DNA of 53,558 nt from Roseinatronobacter ekhonensis (GTDB lineage Bacteria; Pseudomonadota; Alphaproteobacteria; Rhodobacterales; Rhodobacteraceae). Below the pieces are notes generated by a model. That model ran no database searches. It was not told the origin of the DNA and saw only the letters and a list, made by a program, of their open reading frames with translations. Position 1 is the first letter of the stretch, and every line of letters starts with the position of its first letter. Where the stretch lies: positions 1 through 53,558 of the forward strand of contig NZ_UIHC01000022.1 of NCBI RefSeq assembly GCF_900499075.1. Reading direction: 5' to 3'. The translations under genes and the position numbers were made by a program. Below, piece by piece: positions 34,462 to 43,651 of this stretch.

Positions 34462-34611
34462 GGTGGCTGCTCCTGTCCGGTTTGTTTCTGGAACGGGGTT
34501 AATCCGCCGTTTGTGGCAAAACAATGAACTTTACGCGCAACACCGGAACGTTAGCGCAATCAAGCGGGTTTGGCGCGCCTCAAAGCCGTGCCGACTCCGC
34601 CATGCGTGCAA

Positions 34612-34635
34612 AAAGCCCGCACAATGGCGGGCTTT
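34612..34635 (-). terminator. terminator downstream of ssb
   Basis: A 9-bp stem AAAGCCCGC (34612-34620) / GCGGGCTTT (34627-34635) with a six-base loop. Read leftward it ends in TTTTTG. It lies 22 bases beyond the ssb stop. Confidence 0.85.
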
Positions 34636-34656
34636 GGGGCCTGATGAAAAAGAGGC

Positions 34657-35157
34657 TCAGAACGGGATTTCATCATCCATGTCGGACGGTCCCGCGGGTG
34701 CGCCACCGCCATATCCGCCGCCGCCGCCGCCACGGCTGTCGCCATAATCGGGCCCGCGGTCATAGTTGCCGCCGCCGGTGCTGCCGCCGCCGGACCCGCC
34801 GCCCTCACGCCCGCCAAGCAGGGTCAACTCGCCCTTGTAGGGCCGCAGCACCACTTCGGTCGTATAGCGGTCGGCGCCGGACTGGTCCTGCCACTTGCGG
34901 GTTTCAAGTTGGCCTTCGATATATACGTTCGAGCCCTTGCGCAGGTATTGCTCTGCAATGCGCACCAGTGGTTCGGCAAAAATCGCGACCCTGTGCCATT
35001 CGGTTTTTTCCCGCTGTTCGCCCGATTGCTTGTCGCGCCAGCGCTCTGACGTGGCGATGTTCAGGTTGCACACCTTGCCGCCATTCTGGAAGCTGCGCAC
35101 CTCTGGATCGCGCCCCAGATTGCCAACGATGATCACTTTGTTGACCGAGCCTGCCAT
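34657..35157 (-). CDS. ssb: single-stranded DNA-binding protein
   Basis: A 166-residue SSB. Residues 1-110 form the OB fold: [27 protein letters not shown]-like LNIATSERW and [10 protein letters not shown], then [16 protein letters not shown]. Residues 118-156 form a glycine-rich linker, and the C-terminus ends with MDDEIPF, the acidic tip that recruits partner proteins in replication and repair. The ATG at 35157 has GAAGGA upstream. It is divergent from the lytic transglycosylase gene, and a good terminator follows. Confidence 0.96.
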   Translation of the reverse strand: MAGSVNKVIIVGNLGRDPEVRSFQNGGKVCNLNIATSERWRDKQSGEQREKTEWHRVAIFAEPLVRIAEQYLRKGSNVYIEGQLETRKWQDQSGADRYTTEVVLRPYKGELTLLGGREGGGSGGGSTGGGNYDRGPDYGDSRGGGGGGYGGGAPAGPSDMDDEIPF

Positions 35158-35294
35158 GTGTTTTCGTCCTTCGCATTGATACGTTGCGCGCTGCGCTATC
35201 TTTGCGCCACATGGTAAAGATAGGGTGAACAGGCGCAAGCGGTTTTCTTGGCGCGCAAGACACGCTATACTTGGCAAAGTTTTGGGGATGGGAC

Positions 35295-35903
35295 ATGCGT
35301 TTAGCTCTTTTTGCTGCCTGCTTGCTGTGCATGGCGACGCCGAATGCGTTTGCGCAGGGGTTGAGCCTGTCATCCAGCGGGAACGTATCCAGCAACCCGT
35401 TGGACCGGATCAAGCGCGCGAACCGTGTGATCGACGGGCGGTTGTCAGAGCAATATTCCGCCTCTGTCCGGCTGTTGCCGAACCACGAGGAGGAGGACGC
35501 GCGCAGCCCGCTTATACCGCGCTATGATGGGCCGCGCGCGGGGGAATATGTGCAGCTTGCGCGTGTCGCCGCGCGCAACAACAACGTGCCCGAAGACCTG
35601 TTCCTGCGCCTTGTGCATCAGGAAAGCCGATGGAATGCAGGCGCGCTGTCGCATAAGGGGGCGATCGGGCTTGCCCAGCTTATGCCCGGCACGGCCGAAT
35701 TGCTGCGCGTGGACCCGAACGATCCGGGCCAGAACCTTGACGGCGGGGCGCGCTACCTGCGGATGATGTATGAGCGTTTTGGCAACTGGCGGCTGGCGCT
35801 TGCGGCCTATAACGCCGGTCCCGGCGCGGTCGAGCAGCATGGCGGTGTTCCACCTTTTGCCGAGACGCGCGATTACGTCGCGATCATTCTGGGCGCGGGA
35901 TAA
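35295..35903 (+). CDS. lytic transglycosylase (SLT domain)
   Basis: A 202-residue periplasmic murein lytic transglycosylase. Residues 1-21 are a signal peptide ([20 protein letters not shown]). The SLT domain covers about residues 90-195: catalytic glutamate in [14 protein letters not shown], the [10 protein letters not shown] motif, [18 protein letters not shown] and [18 protein letters not shown]. No LysM or other wall-binding domain is present, so it is a minimal enzyme. The start is the ATG at 35295, with GGGATGGG upstream. The next gene starts 70 bases later in the same direction. Confidence 0.92.
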   Translation: MRLALFAACLLCMATPNAFAQGLSLSSSGNVSSNPLDRIKRANRVIDGRLSEQYSASVRLLPNHEEEDARSPLIPRYDGPRAGEYVQLARVAARNNNVPEDLFLRLVHQESRWNAGALSHKGAIGLAQLMPGTAELLRVDPNDPGQNLDGGARYLRMMYERFGNWRLALAAYNAGPGAVEQHGGVPPFAETRDYVAIILGAG

Positions 35904-35973
35904 ACAGCGCAGCCCCCGGCTTGCCTTTCCGCGCCCCGTTGGTGCAAGGTCTGGCAAAACTGCCGGAGAGGAC

Positions 35974-37200
35974 ATGACCCAACTCGATACCGATTTCGTC
36001 CGTGCGCAATTTCCGGCTTTTGCAGAGCCCGAATTGCAGGACCAGCTGTTCTTTGAAAACGCGGGCGGGTCTTATACCTGCCAGCCCGTGATCGACCGGC
36101 TGACGCGGTTCTATCATAGCCGCAAGGTGCAGCCCTATGGCGCGTATCGCGCGTCGGAGCTGGCGGGCGCAGAGATGGACGAGGCCCGCACACGGCTGGC
36201 AGCCCTCATGGGGGTGGAGGCTGAGCAACTTAGTTTCGGGCCATCGACCACCGCGAACACCTATGTTCTGGCGCAGGCTTTTGGCGAAAAGCTGGGGCAG
36301 GGGGATGCGATCATCGTGACCAATCAGGACCACGAGGCCAATACCGGCCCGTGGCGCCGGCTGGAAGCGCGCGGGGTCGAGCTGCGCGAATGGCAGATCG
36401 ACCCGGACACCGGCCATCTGGACCCCGCGGCACTCTGGGCGCTGGTCGATGACCGTGTGAAGCTGGTTGCTTTCCCGCATTGCTCCAACGTGGTGGGAGA
36501 GGTGAACCCGGTTGCGGAGATCTGTGCCGAGTTGCGCGCGGCGGGCATCTGGTCGGCTGTCGATGGGGTGTCCTACGCGCCGCATGGCTTTCCCGATCTT
36601 GGGGCGCTTGGGGCGGATATCTATCTGTTCTCGGCCTACAAGACCTATGGACCGCATCAGGGATTGATGGTGCTGTCGCCCGCACTGGCAGACTGGCTGC
36701 CCAATCAGGCGCATTACTTCAACGCCGATGTGCCCTATAAACGGTTTACTCCTGCCGGTCCCGACCATGCGCAGATTGCGGCCTGCGCAGGCATGGCCGA
36801 CTATTTCGATGCGCTTTATGCGCATCACTTCACGGATGGCGCCGCGCCTGCCGCGCGCATGGCCGCTGTGCATGACCTGATGCGCGCGCAGGAAACGCGG
36901 CTGTTGCAACCATTGCTGGACTATCTGCGCGGGCGCAATGACGTGCGGCTTTTGGGGCCGACGCGGGCCGAAAACCGCGCGCCGACGGTCGCGCTGGCCC
37001 ATCCCCGTGCGGGGGCCGCATTGGCGCGCGATCTGGCTGCGCGCGGCATCATGGCGGGGGGCGGCAGTTTTTACGCCAACCGTGCGTTGCAGGCACATGG
37101 GATTGATCCCGCACATGGCGTGTTGCGGTTGTCTTTCGTGCATTACACAGCGTCAGCGGACCTTGACCGGCTGCTTACGGCCCTAGATGACGTGTTGTGA
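35974..37200 (+). CDS. cysteine desulfurase-like aminotransferase (class V)
   Basis: A 408-residue PLP enzyme of the class V aminotransferase fold, near the SufS/CsdA-like group. Key segments: LFFENAGGSYTCQPVID at the N-terminus, FGPSTTANTYVLA around the cofactor phosphate, ITNQDHEANTGPW-type VTNQDHEANTGPWRRLE, SAVDGVSYAPHGFPD with the PLP-pairing aspartate, and the Schiff-base lysine in LFSAYKTYGPHQG. A cysteine desulfurase role would need a reactive cysteine near the C-terminus, which is not obvious, so another lyase or epimerase role is possible. The start is the ATG at 35974, with GGAGAGG upstream. It overlaps or nearly touches the photolyase gene. Confidence 0.87.
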   Translation: MTQLDTDFVRAQFPAFAEPELQDQLFFENAGGSYTCQPVIDRLTRFYHSRKVQPYGAYRASELAGAEMDEARTRLAALMGVEAEQLSFGPSTTANTYVLAQAFGEKLGQGDAIIVTNQDHEANTGPWRRLEARGVELREWQIDPDTGHLDPAALWALVDDRVKLVAFPHCSNVVGEVNPVAEICAELRAAGIWSAVDGVSYAPHGFPDLGALGADIYLFSAYKTYGPHQGLMVLSPALADWLPNQAHYFNADVPYKRFTPAGPDHAQIAACAGMADYFDALYAHHFTDGAAPAARMAAVHDLMRAQETRLLQPLLDYLRGRNDVRLLGPTRAENRAPTVALAHPRAGAALARDLAARGIMAGGGSFYANRALQAHGIDPAHGVLRLSFVHYTASADLDRLLTALDDVL

Positions 37201-37219
37201 AATTGCGACGAGCGGATAT

Positions 37220-38665
37220 GTGACCGAGCTGACCCCGATCATCCTTTGGCTGCGCCGTGATTTGCGGTTGAGCGATCATCCTGCCCTGCATGACGCTGCT
37301 GCGCGTGGCCAGCCGGTTATTCCGTTGTTCATTCATGATGACGAGGTGGCGGGTTTGGGCGCCGCGCCGAAATGGCGGCTGGGCCTTGCACTGGCGAAGT
37401 TCGCGCAAGCGTTGGAGGGCGCGGGCTCTCGGCTGATCCTGCGGCGCGGCGATGCGCTGGATGTGCTGCGCGCACTGGTCGCGGAAACCGGCGCGCGCGA
37501 CGTGATCTGGACACGCGGTTACGCTCCGGACCAGATTGCCCGTGACACAAAGGTGAAAGCGGCGCTGAAAGCCGATGGTGTGCAGGTTCAGAGCCATCCC
37601 GGCCATCTGCTGTTTGAGCCGTGGGAGGTCGCCACCAAGGATGGCGGGTTCTACAAGGTTTATACCCCTATGTGGCGCGCCGTGCGGGACCGTGATGTGG
37701 CCGAACCCCTGCCAGCACCAAGCCGGATAGCTGCGCCAGATGCGTGGCCCGCGAGCGACCGTCTGGATGATTGGCAAATGGGCCGCGCCATGGACCGTGG
37801 GGCCGCCGTTGTGGCAGGCCATATCCATGTCGGCGAGGACGCTGCGCACGGGCGTTTGGACGCGTTTTTGGCGCATCGGGTCGCGCGCTACAAATCCGAA
37901 CGCGACCGGCTTGATATGGACGCCTGTTCCGGTCTGTCCGAAAACGTGACCTATGGCGAGATCAGCCCCCGCACCATCTGGCACGCGGGTTGGCGCGCTT
38001 TGCACGACGGCCATGCGCAGGCAGAGGATTTTCTGAAAGAACTCGTCTGGCGCGAATTTGCGTATCATCTGGTCTATCACACACCTCGGTTGACCACGGA
38101 AAACTGGCGGCCCGAATGGGACGGTTTCCCATGGCAGGGCGAGGGAGAGCCTGTGCAGGCGTGGCGGCATGGGCGCACCGGCATCGACGTGGTCGATGCG
38201 GCCATGCGCGAGCTGTATGTCACAGGCCGTATGCACAACCGCGCGCGGATGCTGGTCGCCAGCTTCCTGACCAAGCACCTGCTGGTCGATTGGCGGCTGG
38301 GGCGCGACTGGTTCGCCGAGTGCCTTGTGGATTGGGATCCGGCGGCAAATGCCATGGGCTGGCAATGGGTGGCCGGCTCCGGCCCCGATGCAGCCCCCTA
38401 TTTCCGCATCTTCAATCCCGACACTCAGGCGCAGAAATTTGACCCTGACGCCGCCTATCGCAAGGCGTGGCTGGCAGAGTTCAGCCGCACGCCCCCCGCA
38501 ACGGCGCTGGCTTTTTATGACGCCTGCCCGCGCAGTTGGAAACTTTCGCCCGGTGACAAACGTCCCATACCCATAATAGAGCTGAAAGACGGTCGCGAAC
38601 GCGCGCTGGCCGCGTATCACGATCACAAAGAAAAGCAAAAACAGGAAGATATGGCGCATGGCTGA
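37220..38665 (+). CDS. phrB: deoxyribodipyrimidine photolyase
   Basis: A 481-residue CPD photolyase/cryptochrome family flavoprotein that repairs UV dimers with light. The N-terminal antenna domain begins ILWLRRDLRLSDHPAL, and the FAD-binding C-terminal domain has ENVTYGEISPRTIW, ELVWREFAYHLVYH, GRTGIDVVDAAMREL, TGRMHNRARMLVASFLTKHL and DPAANAMGWQWVAG. The GTG at 37220 gives the usual start close to the antenna domain. An ATG at 37187 would overlap the preceding gene by 14 bases. Its stop overlaps the cyclopropane synthase gene by eight bases. In Rhodobacter sphaeroides such a gene pair is controlled by sigma E/ChrR in the singlet-oxygen response. Confidence 0.93.
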   Translation: MTELTPIILWLRRDLRLSDHPALHDAAARGQPVIPLFIHDDEVAGLGAAPKWRLGLALAKFAQALEGAGSRLILRRGDALDVLRALVAETGARDVIWTRGYAPDQIARDTKVKAALKADGVQVQSHPGHLLFEPWEVATKDGGFYKVYTPMWRAVRDRDVAEPLPAPSRIAAPDAWPASDRLDDWQMGRAMDRGAAVVAGHIHVGEDAAHGRLDAFLAHRVARYKSERDRLDMDACSGLSENVTYGEISPRTIWHAGWRALHDGHAQAEDFLKELVWREFAYHLVYHTPRLTTENWRPEWDGFPWQGEGEPVQAWRHGRTGIDVVDAAMRELYVTGRMHNRARMLVASFLTKHLLVDWRLGRDWFAECLVDWDPAANAMGWQWVAGSGPDAAPYFRIFNPDTQAQKFDPDAAYRKAWLAEFSRTPPATALAFYDACPRSWKLSPGDKRPIPIIELKDGRERALAAYHDHKEKQKQEDMAHG

Positions 38666-39899
38666 CATCGCATTTCCATCGCGCAGGGTGGGAGAGATCC
38701 TGACATCCCTCGACGGGCAGACCGACCTGCCGCGCTACTTTGCCGCCGCATATGCGATCGGGCAGAAGCTGAACAAGGGGCGGCTGGATGTACACCTGCC
38801 CGACGGGCGGGTGTTCCGGCTGCAAGGCAAGCACCCCGGCTATGTGGCCGAAATTCATGTGCATGACCCTGACCTGTTCGGGCGGATGATCCGCGAGGGC
38901 GATCTGGGCTTTTCCGATGCCTATCTGGAAGGGGGCTGGACCACGCCAGACCTGCAAGCGCTGATGGACCTGCTGGCCGATGACAACCCCGCGCTGTATG
39001 ACGAGGTCTTGCCGATGAAGGCGATCCGCTTTGTCGAGCGCTTCCGCCACTGGCTGCGCCGCAACCACAAGACGCAGGCGCGCAAGAATATCGCGCATCA
39101 TTACGACCTTGGGAACGAGTTTTACAGCCTGTGGCTGGATGACAGCATGACCTATTCCTCGGCGCTGTTCACCACCGGGCAGGAAAGCCTAGAGGCTGCG
39201 CAGGAAGCCAAATACGCCGCCATGGTAGACCGCATGAACGTCAAACCCGGCGATCATGTGCTGGAAATCGGCTGCGGCTGGGGCGGCTTTGCCGAATACG
39301 CCGCCGCCAAGCGCGGGCTGCGCGTGACCGGGCTGACAATCTCTCAGGCGCAGCATGATTACGCCGTGGACCGCATGGCGCGGCTGGGCCTGTCAGGGCA
39401 AGTCGAGATCCGCATGCAGGATTACCGCGACACGCGCGGTGAATTCGACGGTATTGCGTCCATAGAGATGTTCGAGGCGGTGGGCCAGCGCTACTGGCCG
39501 ACCTATTTCAATGCCGTGCGCGACCGTCTGCGCCCCGGCGCACAGGCGGTGATCCAGATCATCATGGTGGGCGACGCGCGGTTCGACCTGTACCGGCGCA
39601 ATGTCGATTTCATTCAGAAGCATATCTTCCCCGGTGGGATGTTGGGCGCGCCGACCCCTGTGCGGCGCGTGGCCGAAAACGCGGGTCTGCGCTTCGTCGA
39701 TACGCATGATTTCGGGCAAAGCTACTCTGAAACGCTGCGCCGCTGGCATGACAGCTTCGCCGAGCGTTGGGACGAGATTTCCGGCATGGGCTATGATGAC
39801 CGGTTCAAGCGGATGTGGGATTACTACCTGACATCCTGCGCGGCGGCCTTTCGCGGCGGGTCTTGCGATGTGACCCAACTGGTGTTGCAACGCGCCTAG
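38658..39899 (+). CDS. cfa: cyclopropane-fatty-acyl-phospholipid synthase
   Basis: A 413-residue AdoMet-dependent enzyme that adds a methylene bridge to unsaturated acyl chains of membrane phospholipids. The N-terminal domain contains GFSDAYLEGGWTTPDL. The methyltransferase core shows HHYDLGNEFYSLWLDDSMTY, the AdoMet loop VLEIGCGWGGFAEYAA near residue 201, GLTISQAQHDYA, SIEMFEAVGQRYW and FIQKHIFPGGMLGAP. Length and motifs are those of the family. It starts within the photolyase stop region, so it is coupled to that gene. A role in oxidative or light stress is inferred from this pairing. Confidence 0.94.
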   Translation: MADIAFPSRRVGEILTSLDGQTDLPRYFAAAYAIGQKLNKGRLDVHLPDGRVFRLQGKHPGYVAEIHVHDPDLFGRMIREGDLGFSDAYLEGGWTTPDLQALMDLLADDNPALYDEVLPMKAIRFVERFRHWLRRNHKTQARKNIAHHYDLGNEFYSLWLDDSMTYSSALFTTGQESLEAAQEAKYAAMVDRMNVKPGDHVLEIGCGWGGFAEYAAAKRGLRVTGLTISQAQHDYAVDRMARLGLSGQVEIRMQDYRDTRGEFDGIASIEMFEAVGQRYWPTYFNAVRDRLRPGAQAVIQIIMVGDARFDLYRRNVDFIQKHIFPGGMLGAPTPVRRVAENAGLRFVDTHDFGQSYSETLRRWHDSFAERWDEISGMGYDDRFKRMWDYYLTSCAAAFRGGSCDVTQLVLQRA

Positions 39900-39939
39900 G
39901 CTGGGGTAAACTGGCGGCATCTGTCTAAAGGGTGCCCCG

Positions 39940-40230
39940 ATGCAAGATGTGGATGACGACCGCGATACCGCCCCGCTGGACCGCCTGACAGAGCCTTTGG
40001 GCCTGCGGCTGGTCTATATGATCATCATCGGCGTGATGCTGAGCTTCGCACAATCGGTGCTGATTCTGCTGGCGGTGATCCAGTTTGTGATCGTGCTGAT
40101 CGACAACCGGCAGCCGAATGCGCGGCTGGCCGATCTGGGCTGCATGGTCGGCGCATGGGTCGCCAAGGCCGCGCGCTACATGGTCGGCGCGACCGACACG
40201 AAGCCATGGCCCTTCCGCGAGATGGATTGA
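39940..40230 (+). CDS. DUF4389 membrane protein
   Basis: A 96-residue protein with two adjacent hydrophobic helices, LVYMIIIGVMLSFAQSVLIL and LAVIQFVIVLIDNRQPN, then a short helical tail ending in TDTKPWPFREMD. It matches the DUF4389 family of small membrane proteins by length and the conserved PWPF tail. No function is known. It follows the cyclopropane synthase gene after 40 bases in the same direction, so it may belong to that operon. No other family fits better. Confidence 0.75.
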   Translation: MQDVDDDRDTAPLDRLTEPLGLRLVYMIIIGVMLSFAQSVLILLAVIQFVIVLIDNRQPNARLADLGCMVGAWVAKAARYMVGATDTKPWPFREMD

Positions 40231-40517
40231 GCCTCGGCGCGGGGCTGCGGCCCTCTTTCGCCCGCGCGCGGCTGTGCTGGACGGGGTGAGCGCGCCGGTC
40301 ATGTGGGGGTTTGGAGTGAAGCTGGCGGTGGGGTGAGGGGGTGGTTTGAGCCCAGACCGGACCTACGGTCGATTTCACATAAACGGCTGGCCGCGGGGCT
40401 GAACACAAGATTTGAAGGCATCGACTGGTCGAGCGCGGGCGTAACCACAGTGCTTTTCGCGACGTTTCGTTTGTGTATGATCATGCCTGAGTGGTGATCT
40501 TCGAGGTTGTTGGGCAT
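40231..40517. other. intergenic region; no gene seen
   Basis: This spacer of about 290 bases holds no convincing gene. Frames exist but lack binding sites and recognisable proteins. GC content drops near its right end. A GTG at 40491, in frame with the next gene, is an alternative start for it, but the ATG at 40518 fits the signal peptide better. Confidence 0.4.
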
Positions 40518-41018
40518 ATGCGTCACATTGTTATAATCCTGCTGCCTCTGCTCACAGCCCTACAGCCAAACTCTGGTCATTCGCAGGGGCTGCTTTCTCC
40601 GGGGGCTGAGGACGAAGTGTCGCGCTGCATTCAAAGACACGGCCCCGTCTATCAGGCGGGTGTAAACGTGACGATGGATCAAGCTGTTTTACAAGTGGCG
40701 GTCAACTTCGTTTGTACAGCCTTGCACGATAGCGAGCATCAGCCTTCGCGCATGCTTGCGGAGTGCGTCCTACCCAGACTGTTTCTTGGGATGAGGTTTA
40801 CAGACTACGCCAACATCCATACTGCTTGCTGGGAAGGTCTCGATAATGAGCGTCTTTCAAGCTACTTCTATGTGGGGATGTGCATGATGAAGGCGATGGA
40901 GGATGAGCGGATATTCGACCAAAAAAGCGCTTTCGCAGAAAACGCCCGCTGCGAAGAAATCGCTTCGCCGGCTGAAAGCGACCCCAACTACCAATGGCGT
41001 CCTGACCTTGGGAGATAA
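40518..41018 (+). CDS. secreted cysteine-rich protein of unknown function
   Basis: A 166-residue protein starting with a Sec signal peptide (MRHIVIILLPLLTALQPNSG HSQG region, cleavage probably near HSQG). The mature part holds seven cysteines, including SRCIQRHG, NFVCTALHD, AECVLPRLF, TACWEGLD, GMCMMKAME and ENARCEEIA, spaced along a mainly helical sequence. This suggests several disulfides. No family is recognised. The region is less GC-rich than its neighbours, so recent transfer is possible. It precedes the molybdenum enzyme gene, which is convergent. No function can be proposed. Confidence 0.6.
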   Translation: MRHIVIILLPLLTALQPNSGHSQGLLSPGAEDEVSRCIQRHGPVYQAGVNVTMDQAVLQVAVNFVCTALHDSEHQPSRMLAECVLPRLFLGMRFTDYANIHTACWEGLDNERLSSYFYVGMCMMKAMEDERIFDQKSAFAENARCEEIASPAESDPNYQWRPDLGR

Positions 41019-41139
41019 TGAAAGCGGCATATGAACGTCTTTCATACCAACCTGCGCGCATTCGATCTCCAATTGTCCTAAGCTTCGTCTTCAGCGACCG
41101 TCCGCTCCGTCCGCAAAGCCGCCAGTCCTTATCAGTACG

Positions 41140-43428
41140 CTAAGCTCTCTCCTCCGCCTCCTGCAACCACCCCCACACCCGCATAGGCGTCAGCGGCATG
41201 TCCACATGGCGCACCCCGCGTGGCCACATGGCGTCCAGAGCGGCGTTCGACAGCGCCGCCAATGCGCCGACGGTGCCCGCCTCGCCACAGCCCTTCATGC
41301 CCAGCGGGTTGGTCTTGGACGGCACCGGCACGCTTTCAAACCCGATCATCGGCAGGTCCGACGCGCGCGGCATGGCGTAATCCATGAAGCTGCCCGACAG
41401 GATCTGGCCGTCCGCGTCTAGCGCCAGATCTTCCATCACCGCCTGTCCCAGACCCTGCGCAATGCCGCCATGCACCTGACCCTCTGCCAGCACCGGGTGC
41501 ATCAGGTTGCCGAAATCATCCACCGCCAGATAGCGGTCCAGCCGCAGTGCGCCGGTCTCGGGGTCGATCTCGACCTCGCACAGATGCGCGCCGTTCGGGT
41601 AGCAGCGCCCCTCCAGCGTGATGCGGGCATCGTGGCGCAGAAGCGTCTCTTCGCCCGCATGGCGCGCCAGTTCCGCCGCCTCGACCAAGGTGAAGCGCCG
41701 GTTGCTTCCGGGGGTGGCGAATATGCCGCCCTCGAACGTGAACGGCCCCGCGCCTGTGTGCCGTGTCAGGAACTCCGCAAAATCCGCGACCATCGTCTTG
41801 GTCATCTCGAATGTCGCCGCAGATTGCACGGTCACAGAGCGCGAGCCGCCCGTGCCGCCGCCCTGCGCGATCAGGTCGCTATCGCCCTGGATGATGTCGA
41901 TCATATCCTCATCCACGTCGGTCAGTTCGGCCAGATAGCGTGCAAACACCGTTTCATGCCCTTGCCCGTTCGATTGCGTGCCGACAAACAGGTGCACCCG
42001 ACCGTCCGGCGTAAACTCCAAAGCGGCACTCTCCGAGGAATCACCCAGGATCGCCTCGACATAATAGCTGACCCCCATGCCGCGCAGCAGCCCCTTGGCG
42101 GCACTGTCGGCGCGGCGCGCGGCAAAGCCCGCCGCATCGCCCAACGCCTCTGCCCGGTGCAGCAGGCGCGCGAAGTCGCCCACGTCGATGGTTTCGCCCA
42201 TGGGCGTGGTGTAGGGGAACGCATCGGGCGCGATCATGTTGCGCGCGCGCAGATCGAACGGCGTGATGCCCAGTTCACGCGCGGCCATGTCCATCGTGCG
42301 TTCCAGAAGTGTGATCGCCTCTGGCCGCCCCGCGCCGCGATAGGCATCGACCGGCGTAGTGTTGGTATAAACCGCCTGCACATGCAGGTCCGCCACGGGG
42401 ATGTCATATACCCCCGTCAGCACCTTGGAAAACAGCGCGGTCTGGATGTTCTGACCGAACTGAGAGTTATACGCCCCAAGGTTGGTGGTCGAGCGCACGC
42501 GGTAGCCGATGATCTTGTGATCCGCGTCCAAGGCCAGTTCCGCCGTGCTGGTCAGATCTCGCGCGCCATTGTCGGACGCGATGGATTCGCCCCGCTCGGC
42601 CACCCACAGGATGGGCGCTTCGATTTGGCGGGCTGCCGCCGCCAAGGCGTAATGCTCGGGGTAGACCATGACCTTCATGCCGAACCCGCCGCCCACATCG
42701 GGCGTGGTGACGCGCACGTTTTCGGGGTCGAGCGACAGGGCCTTCGCCAGTTCCGTTTTCAGCCGCCACACGCCTTGGCCGTTGAACGCCATGTGCAGCT
42801 TGCCGTTGTCCCAGTCTGCCATCGCGGCGCGCGGCTCAAGGCTCGCTGCCGTCACGCGGTTTTGCCGCACGTCCAGCGTGGTGATGTGCGCCGCGCGGGC
42901 GAAGGCATCCGCCACCGCGTCCGCATCCCCCAAGCGCCAGTCGAGGGCGAGGTTGCCGGGGGCCTCTGGGTGGATCGTGTCGCCGCCGGGGGCGAGCGCG
43001 AGCGCCACGGGCAGGTCGTCATAATCCAGCGTGATCGCGTCCAGCGCGTCCATTGCCGCCTCGCGCGTCTCGGCGACTACCAGCGCCACGGGTTCGCCCA
43101 CATGACGCATTGTATCATGGGCCAGAATGGGGCGGTGCGGGGCCGCACCCTTGCCGCCGCGCGTGTCGGGCAGGGTAATGGCGTAGACGGATTCTGTGAC
43201 GCCCATTGCGATCAGGTCCGCGCCCGTCAGAATGGCGCGAATACCGAGCAGGGCGCGGGCATCGTCCACATCCAGCGCCGTGATCCGCGCATGGGCCACG
43301 GGCGCGCGCAGAAAGACGCCGTGCAACGCGCCTTTGGGGGCGATATCGGCCATGTAACGGCCTTGCCCGGTCAGAAACCGCATATCCTCGCGCCGCGTGC
43401 CGCCCTGAGATTTCCCGAATGCCTGCAT
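41140..43428 (-). CDS. molybdenum hydroxylase large subunit (xanthine dehydrogenase/CO dehydrogenase type)
   Basis: A 762-residue molybdopterin-binding large subunit. The N-terminal domain has RREDMRFLTGQGRYMADI, and the cofactor-binding domain has DVGGGFGMKVMVYPEHYALA, VDAYRGAGRPEAI, GQGHETVFARYLAEL and GCGEAGTVGALAAL, with the catalytic glutamate in the last. The active-site loop reads AYRGAGR, not the AYxCSFR of form I CO dehydrogenase, so it is the form II type with unknown substrate. The medium (FAD) and small (iron-sulfur) subunit genes, needed for electron transfer, are not adjacent. Upstream, in their expected place, is an IS5 element 160 bases away. The start is the ATG at 43428, with GGAG upstream. 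Confidence 0.92.
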   Translation of the reverse strand: MQAFGKSQGGTRREDMRFLTGQGRYMADIAPKGALHGVFLRAPVAHARITALDVDDARALLGIRAILTGADLIAMGVTESVYAITLPDTRGGKGAAPHRPILAHDTMRHVGEPVALVVAETREAAMDALDAITLDYDDLPVALALAPGGDTIHPEAPGNLALDWRLGDADAVADAFARAAHITTLDVRQNRVTAASLEPRAAMADWDNGKLHMAFNGQGVWRLKTELAKALSLDPENVRVTTPDVGGGFGMKVMVYPEHYALAAAARQIEAPILWVAERGESIASDNGARDLTSTAELALDADHKIIGYRVRSTTNLGAYNSQFGQNIQTALFSKVLTGVYDIPVADLHVQAVYTNTTPVDAYRGAGRPEAITLLERTMDMAARELGITPFDLRARNMIAPDAFPYTTPMGETIDVGDFARLLHRAEALGDAAGFAARRADSAAKGLLRGMGVSYYVEAILGDSSESAALEFTPDGRVHLFVGTQSNGQGHETVFARYLAELTDVDEDMIDIIQGDSDLIAQGGGTGGSRSVTVQSAATFEMTKTMVADFAEFLTRHTGAGPFTFEGGIFATPGSNRRFTLVEAAELARHAGEETLLRHDARITLEGRCYPNGAHLCEVEIDPETGALRLDRYLAVDDFGNLMHPVLAEGQVHGGIAQGLGQAVMEDLALDADGQILSGSFMDYAMPRASDLPMIGFESVPVPSKTNPLGMKGCGEAGTVGALAALSNAALDAMWPRGVRHVDMPLTPMRVWGWLQEAEERA

Positions 43429-43651
43429 GGTGATGCTCCTTGTTTAGGAAAGAGGATAGGCGAAGCGGGCAGGGGTGCAAGGGGGGCGTTGCAGTGCAAT
43501 CAGGCTTGGGCAAGACGCAGACAATCCGCGACCGCCCGAGGTGGGTGCGGGAAACCCGCGCCCGCCTGGCGGGCGGGCGGTCAAGGGGGGCTCTGTTGCA
43601 CAAATCCCGTGAGGGATTCATCTTGTGAATCCAGTGTGGTAGCTGGAGGGC

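Noticed and set aside
37150-37219. Sigma E-type promoter before the photolyase gene
   Set aside because: No convincing pair of -35 and -10 elements at the right spacing was seen.
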